Origin: an uncultured Eubacteriales bacterium
Lineage (GTDB): Bacteria > Bacillota > Clostridia > Oscillospirales > Oscillospiraceae
Direction of reading: 5' to 3'
DNA: 64,000 nt
NCBI GenBank assembly: GCA_900540635.1
Contig: UQGU01000003.1
Location: forward strand, 27,125-91,124
Each line of letters begins with the position of its first letter. Positions within the stretch are counted from its first letter, which is position 1. The notes beneath the pieces are model-generated. The model did not search any database. It was not told the DNA's origin and worked only from the letters and a program-made list of their open reading frames with translations. The position numbers and the translations under genes are program-made. This document shows positions 59,863-64,000 of this stretch, in pieces.

Positions 59863-61758
59863 TCACTGGCACTCGAACAGATAGCTGCCGTGGGGCTCGA
59901 TTTGCAGCAGGACGGCCTTGTCCGCATCCTGCCAGTGCAGTTCGCTTCCGAAGAGGTCCCGCTTCCCCTTCGGCGCCCTGGCCCCCAGGGTGCCCAGAGG
60001 CAGGCGGACAGTCTCCGGGGTATCAGACTTAGAGATGACGCCCACAAGGACGTCCTCCCCGGTAAATCTTGCAATGGCGAAGGTATCCCCCTGGGCATAG
60101 AGAAATTTCATGCCGCCCCGGCGCAGGGCCGGATGGGCCTTTTTCAGGCTGCAAAGGGTGCGGTACAGCTGATAGTGGGCGCACCCTTGGAAATTCTTCT
60201 GCCAGGGCATGGGGTAGCGGCAGCCCTCGTTGGAATCCGTGGTGCCGTCAATTTCCGCCTCGTCCCCATAGTAGATAGAGGCTGCACCGGTGAGCAGGAA
60301 CTGGAAGCAGGCCGCGCCCTTGAAGTCCGCCTGGGAGATTTGGGGGTTATTGTGCAGCCGCGGGGTATCGTGGCTGTCGAAGAGGTTAAACTGGGTCTCC
60401 CACAGGGCGAAGGGGAGCTTGGCCAGGTGCTGCATAACCCGCATCTCCAAATCCTGGGCGGTCATGCGGCAAGGGATGGCCTTTAATTCCGGGGTGCGGG
60501 ACAGGAACAGGTCCGGCTCCCCAAAGAAGGAGCGGATGGCCCGGCCGCAGCCATAGTAATTCATAGGAGAATCCCACTCCGTACCCTGCAAATACTGGGC
60601 GCAGTCCCCCCAGTCCTCGGCCAGAATATAAGCCTGGGGGTTCTCCTGGCGGATGCTCTTCCGGATTTCCGGCCACAGCTCGTGGGACAGCTGCACCTCC
60701 CCGTTCCGGGCAAAGACGTCGGCCACATCGAAGCGCCAGCCATCGATGCTGTAAGGGGGCTTGAGCCATTTTTTCAGGACGGAATTCTCCCCACGGTAGA
60801 CGATTTCCCGGAGGGAATCCGAGGTGTAGTTCAGCGTGGGCATGGAGGGCAGGTCCCACCAGCCGTGGTAATGATTGTCCTTGTCGAAGAAGTAATAGCC
60901 CCGCTCCACGGAATCGGGGTTGTTGTAGGCCCCTTCGGTTTTGGGAAAGTAGGCGCCGTCCTTGTTGAACCACCGGTGGGCCGTGCCCGTGTGGTTGATG
61001 GAGATATCCAGAATCAGCTTCATGCCGTTTTCGTGGAGGGCCTTGCTCAGCTCGGCCAGAGCCTCGTCCCCGCCGAAATGGGGGTCAACATGGAAGTAGT
61101 CCAGGCAGTCATATTTGTGGCAGGAGGGGGCATAGAAAATGGGGTTTAAGTACACGGCCGTGACACCCAGCTCCTTCAGATAGGGGATCTTCTGCCGGAT
61201 GCCCTGCAAATCGCCGCCGTAGAAATCCATGCAGTGGCCCTGCTCATAGGTCAGGGGCGTATCGTCCCAGTGCTCCATGCGGATGGCCGGGAAGCCATCC
61301 TGGCTGTACTCCCCTGTTTTCACATCGTTGCCCGGGTCTCCGTTGCAGAAGCGCTCGGGAAAGATCTGGTAAAACACTGCATCCTTCACCCAGGCGGGCT
61401 GCACATAGTCCGTCAGGAGCACAAAGTCATAGCTGTGCTCCGGAAGATAGGTTGTGATCTCCTTCTGCGTATAGAAATAGATGCAATTCTCCGTGGCGAT
61501 GTAGAAATGGTACTGCGTCCGCCGCTCGATGATGGGCAACTCGCAGGTCCAATACACAAGCCCACGCGCTTCCCGCGCCCGGTGCATGGGAATTTTTAGC
61601 TCTCCCCCATTGGGGATAGACCGCAGGTAGACGTACTTTACCGGCGCGTCTGCGTACATCCGCAGTGACACCGTCACGCTCTCCCCAATTTTTGGGCAAG
61701 GATTCGAGACAAATTCAGACGAACCGTCGGAATAAACACTTTCCAACCAAGTTTCCAT
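59863..61758 (-). CDS. GH13 alpha-glycosidase (neopullulanase/cyclomaltodextrinase type)
   Basis: 631 residues from ATG 61758 (AGGAGC 8 bases upstream; the frame is open to 62049 but that part is repeat DNA). Cytoplasmic, no signal peptide. An N-terminal CBM34-like region (METWLESVYSDGSSEFVSNP) precedes the barrel: VFYQIFPERF, GVTAVYLNPIF, LILDISINHTGTAHRWF, nucleophile region SIDGWRFDVADVF, acid/base region AYILAEDWGDC and LFDSHDTPRLH. It would hydrolyse or transglycosylate short starch-derived sugars. Confidence 0.9.
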   Translation of the reverse strand: METWLESVYSDGSSEFVSNPCPKIGESVTVSLRMYADAPVKYVYLRSIPNGGELKIPMHRAREARGLVYWTCELPIIERRTQYHFYIATENCIYFYTQKEITTYLPEHSYDFVLLTDYVQPAWVKDAVFYQIFPERFCNGDPGNDVKTGEYSQDGFPAIRMEHWDDTPLTYEQGHCMDFYGGDLQGIRQKIPYLKELGVTAVYLNPIFYAPSCHKYDCLDYFHVDPHFGGDEALAELSKALHENGMKLILDISINHTGTAHRWFNKDGAYFPKTEGAYNNPDSVERGYYFFDKDNHYHGWWDLPSMPTLNYTSDSLREIVYRGENSVLKKWLKPPYSIDGWRFDVADVFARNGEVQLSHELWPEIRKSIRQENPQAYILAEDWGDCAQYLQGTEWDSPMNYYGCGRAIRSFFGEPDLFLSRTPELKAIPCRMTAQDLEMRVMQHLAKLPFALWETQFNLFDSHDTPRLHNNPQISQADFKGAACFQFLLTGAASIYYGDEAEIDGTTDSNEGCRYPMPWQKNFQGCAHYQLYRTLCSLKKAHPALRRGGMKFLYAQGDTFAIARFTGEDVLVGVISKSDTPETVRLPLGTLGARAPKGKRDLFGSELHWQDADKAVLLQIEPHGSYLFECQ

Positions 61759-61833
61759 AGTACAGCTCCTATCTGTTTTTTCTTTTATTGTACACATTTC
61801 TGCGCAGTTTCGCAAGAGGGAAATGTCCATGGG

Positions 61834-62088
61834 GGTTGTTAGAAAACGCTCCGTCATTGCGAACCAGCGCGCACGCTGGTGTGGTACCCCAAGGGTATTT
61901 CCTTCGGGCACAATCCCCCGGATTTTCAAACATCTTGGTAGTAAAACCAGTCTGTTACCATTCAACCGGGGGGCTGCCACACCACTGTGACCGCAGTCAC
62001 GTACATAGCGCAACCGGCGAAGCCGGCTCTTAGCGCGGAGTAGTGACATCGGTCACTGGTTCGCAGCGACATACTTTTCTAACAGCCC
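61834..62088. repeat. MITE-like repeat with inverted ends
   Basis: Ends GGGGTTGTTAGAAAA (61832-61846) and TTTTCTAACAGCCCC (62075-62089) are inverted copies with one mismatch. The interior holds several small hairpins (ACCAGCGCGCACGCTGGTGTGG; GTGACCGCAGTCAC; GCCGGCGAAGCCGGC-like) and no gene. The layout suits a non-coding mobile or regulatory repeat; copies elsewhere in the genome are expected. Confidence 0.6.
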
Positions 62089-62180
62089 CTGGCCCGGCGG
62101 CAGCCGAGGCTGAGGGGTTATACCGCAGAAGCCCTGCGGGCCACCTCCCGCTGTGCATTAAGAGGCTGCGCATAAAGGCA

Positions 62181-62208
62181 AGCACCGCAAGGCGATGCTT
62201 GCGGTGCT
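62181..62208 (-). terminator. terminator of the SleB-type hydrolase gene
   Basis: AGCACCGCAAG (62181-62191) and CTTGCGGTGCT (62198-62208) form a perfect 11-bp stem that overlaps the stop codon. Confidence 0.7.
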
Positions 62209-63371
62209 CAGCTGGCTTGTGTAATTTCGTGGGTGTCCTTATAGTGCCAGGGATAGCAGAAGATATGGCCGCCAATGGTGCCCCAGACGCTGTCGGTGGT
62301 GCGGACACGGCCATAGAACGTGACCTCTTTGGGGAGCACATAAGGGCCGTACAGTGCCCGGTCGATGGCCTCATACTGGGCCTGGCTGGGGTCTGCGGTG
62401 AGGATCAGCTTGTGCGGAACAAACTGGCTCTCGTCATTGATCATATTTGTAATGGAGGAGCCGAAGTCGCCGGATACCAGACGGTTCAGGACCACCTCTG
62501 CAATGGCCTGCTGGCCTTCTTCGCTTTCGCCTCTGGCCTCCACATAGATGAGCTTGGCAAGGAGCTTGGTCTCGTCGTCGGTCAGCTTCAGGCCGTCGTA
62601 ACGGGGCTCCACATAGGGCCGCACCGGCTCTTCATAGACAAAGGGAGCGTCGCTCATCTGGCTGGGATCGAAGATGAACGCGCCATCGTAGCCCCAGCAG
62701 ATCTCATCGGTGCCGAAGCCGTTCTCAAACCGGTCATTCAGCCGCCAACTCTGGCGGTTGTAGGTGGAGGGGTCGTAGACCTCGATCTTGCCGTTCTCAT
62801 TGAAGCCCTTCAGAAGAATGAAGTGCTGGCTGTTGGTGAAGAGGGACCGGCTGTTCATCAGCTGGATGACGATCTTTCCCTCCCGCAGGGCCTGCTTCAC
62901 ATAGTCGTAATTCTCCGCCTCGGTCATGGGCAGCTGCAAGGCCTGCGCCATATAGCGGATACGGTCCGTATTGTTTTCGGCCTTGCCGCCAAACCATTTT
63001 GCCAGCTCGTCGGGGTAATACTGGTGCCCCGTCAGGTAAGTGGCCACCACGGCCATGCAGCACACGCTGCACCCGTTGTTCTTAATGGTTCCGGTGCCAT
63101 ACATAACATCGGCATAGTCATCCAGGGTGTAGTCCGGGAAGAAGCGCTGGATTTCAGCGGTCTCGGGAATGTCCGTGGTCTCCGTCTCGGCGGCCTCTTC
63201 GGCAGGCTCTTCGGTAATGCCGGTGGTCTCTTCCGTGACCTGCTCTGTGTCGTCTGTCCCATCCGCCATAACGAAAAACGGCAGCGTCTGCAAAAGCAGC
63301 AGCAGCGCCAACATTGCCGCAAAAATCCGGGGCATCCGGCTGCGTGTATTCATTTGAAAAAAGATGCCCAT
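62208..63371 (-). CDS. secreted C39-like / SleB-type cell-wall hydrolase
   Basis: 387 residues. GGAGGCACT precedes the ATG. Signal peptide (IFAAMLALLLLLQTLPFFVMA), acidic Thr/Glu linker, C39-like domain (NNGCSVCCMAVVATYLTG; QHFILLKGFN) and a C-terminal Hydrolase_2 domain (LTDDETKLLAKLIYVEARGESEEGQQAIAEVVLNRL), the CwlJ/SleB cortex-lytic core with the catalytic glutamate in YVEARGE. Likely a spore cortex or vegetative wall hydrolase. Confidence 0.85.
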   Translation of the reverse strand: MGIFFQMNTRSRMPRIFAAMLALLLLLQTLPFFVMADGTDDTEQVTEETTGITEEPAEEAAETETTDIPETAEIQRFFPDYTLDDYADVMYGTGTIKNNGCSVCCMAVVATYLTGHQYYPDELAKWFGGKAENNTDRIRYMAQALQLPMTEAENYDYVKQALREGKIVIQLMNSRSLFTNSQHFILLKGFNENGKIEVYDPSTYNRQSWRLNDRFENGFGTDEICWGYDGAFIFDPSQMSDAPFVYEEPVRPYVEPRYDGLKLTDDETKLLAKLIYVEARGESEEGQQAIAEVVLNRLVSGDFGSSITNMINDESQFVPHKLILTADPSQAQYEAIDRALYGPYVLPKEVTFYGRVRTTDSVWGTIGGHIFCYPWHYKDTHEITQAS

Positions 63372-63530
63372 AGTGCCTCCAATTTGCTGCCTTCCGCCCA
63401 GAACGGAAAGGGGAAAATCTTTCGTAAAACAAGAGCATTATACCATGGGCGTCCAGCCATTTCAACCAACGTAACAAAAAATTAAGAAGTGCAAAGTTTA
63501 AGATTTTTTTAGGCTGCGCCGTATAATTTA

Positions 63531-63567
63531 CCGGGGCAGCCGGAAACTGTGCTTCCAACTGCCCCGG
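63531..63567 (-). terminator. putative terminator of tgt
   Basis: CCGGGGCAG (63531-63539) and CTGCCCCGG (63559-63567) pair perfectly, 15 bp after the tgt stop. A T run is lacking. Confidence 0.45.
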
Positions 63568-63581
63568 CAAAAAAGATACCG

Positions 63582-64000
63582 TCAAATTCTTCTTGCCAGC
63601 TTTTCGGAGTATTCCCGGCGGAAATCGCCGAAGGTTCCCGCATCCAGGGCATCCCGGATGCGCTGCATAAGCTGATTATAAAAATACAGATTGTGCATAA
63701 CGCACAGGCGCATAGCCAGCATCTCCTCCGCCACAAACAGATGACGGATGTACGCTCTGGAATACCGGCGGCACACAGGGCAGTCGCATTGGGGGTCAAT
63801 GGGGCCGTCGTCCAGCTGGTATTTGGCGTTTTTCAGGTTGATGGCCCCTTCCCAGGTGAACAGCCGGGCATGGCGGGCGTTCCGGGCAGGCATGACGCAG
63901 TCGAAGAAGTCCACGCCCCGGGCCACGCCCTCGATGATATTGGTGGGGGTGCCCACGCCCATGAGGTAGCGGGTCTTCTCCCTGGGCATATAGGGCTCAA
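63582..64000 (-). CDS. tgt: queuine tRNA-ribosyltransferase Tgt (5' part outside window)
   Basis: The open frame continues past the window edge (EPYMPREKTRYLMGVGTP...). It holds the C-terminal part: FDCVMPARNARHARLFTW (with the catalytic-loop residues) and the zinc site CDCPVCRRYSRAYIRHLF with the downstream His in CVMHNLYFY. Inserts the queuine precursor at position 34 of GUN-anticodon tRNAs. Confidence 0.94.
   Translation of the reverse strand, partial: EPYMPREKTRYLMGVGTPTNIIEGVARGVDFFDCVMPARNARHARLFTWEGAINLKNAKYQLDDGPIDPQCDCPVCRRYSRAYIRHLFVAEEMLAMRLCVMHNLYFYNQLMQRIRDALDAGTFGDFRREYSEKLARRI

Overview
The window comes from a spore-forming, anaerobic Firmicute of the class Clostridia, most likely in the Oscillospiraceae/Ruminococcaceae range. 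The flanks are GC-rich. They carry sigF/spoIIAB/spoIIAA, yunB, cwlD, cotJ genes, a SleB-type cortex hydrolase and an electron-bifurcating-type [FeFe] hydrogenase. No rRNA, tRNA or CRISPR array was seen.

Left flank (1-10133): partial ligA, yunB, a PcrA/UvrD helicase, the spoIIA operon, an ADP-ribosyltransferase-like hypothetical gene, radA and cwlD, all on the minus strand. Then come plus-strand cotJ genes: a CotJA-CotJB fusion followed by the first 64 codons of cotJC. Right flank (53578-64000): the last 134 codons of cotJC, a 5'-truncated BlaR1-M56/phosphodiester-glycosidase gene, the nuoE-nuoF-hydA hydrogenase operon, a GH13 amylase, a MITE-like repeat, a C39-like/SleB hydrolase and partial tgt.

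The two cotJC pieces are split by about 43.4 kb of foreign DNA (about 10134-53578). A large serine recombinase lies at its left end. The reading frame would be restored exactly, to 198 codons, if the GAAG shared by both junctions were the crossover. The element is composite. It holds recombination and regulation genes (recombinase, MazF-like toxin, sigma-like factor, XRE regulator, KTR protein); an AgrB/AgrD peptide-signal module with ABC exporter genes, one ATPase subunit being degenerate; a mobilisation module (truncated PcfB/DUF3801 gene, MOBP relaxase, MobC, possible oriT, DUF3991-Toprim protein); a 2168-codon methylase-helicase with a TnpV gene overprinted in another frame; two sortases, an LPETG pilin and a thioester-domain adhesin; ParA/ParB; an ABC-three-component defence operon; and a right segment with a SWIM protein, a DUF3990/DUF3791 module and a HEPN-type protein. 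No VirB4/VirD4-type secretion genes were found and the PcfB gene is cut, so this looks like a former ICE reduced to a mobilisable element.

The most unusual features are at the ends. The recombinase stop codon lies in host cotJC DNA, so its C-terminus is 17 host-encoded residues when integrated. In the excised circle it would be a 73-residue tail encoded by the opposite end. Two further relics of such tails, one with an exact 23-bp copy of the right att arm, lie at about 48.0-48.3 kb and suggest successive integrations by related elements. Excision during sporulation, as for skin in sigK, would rebuild cotJC; this is inferred and untested.
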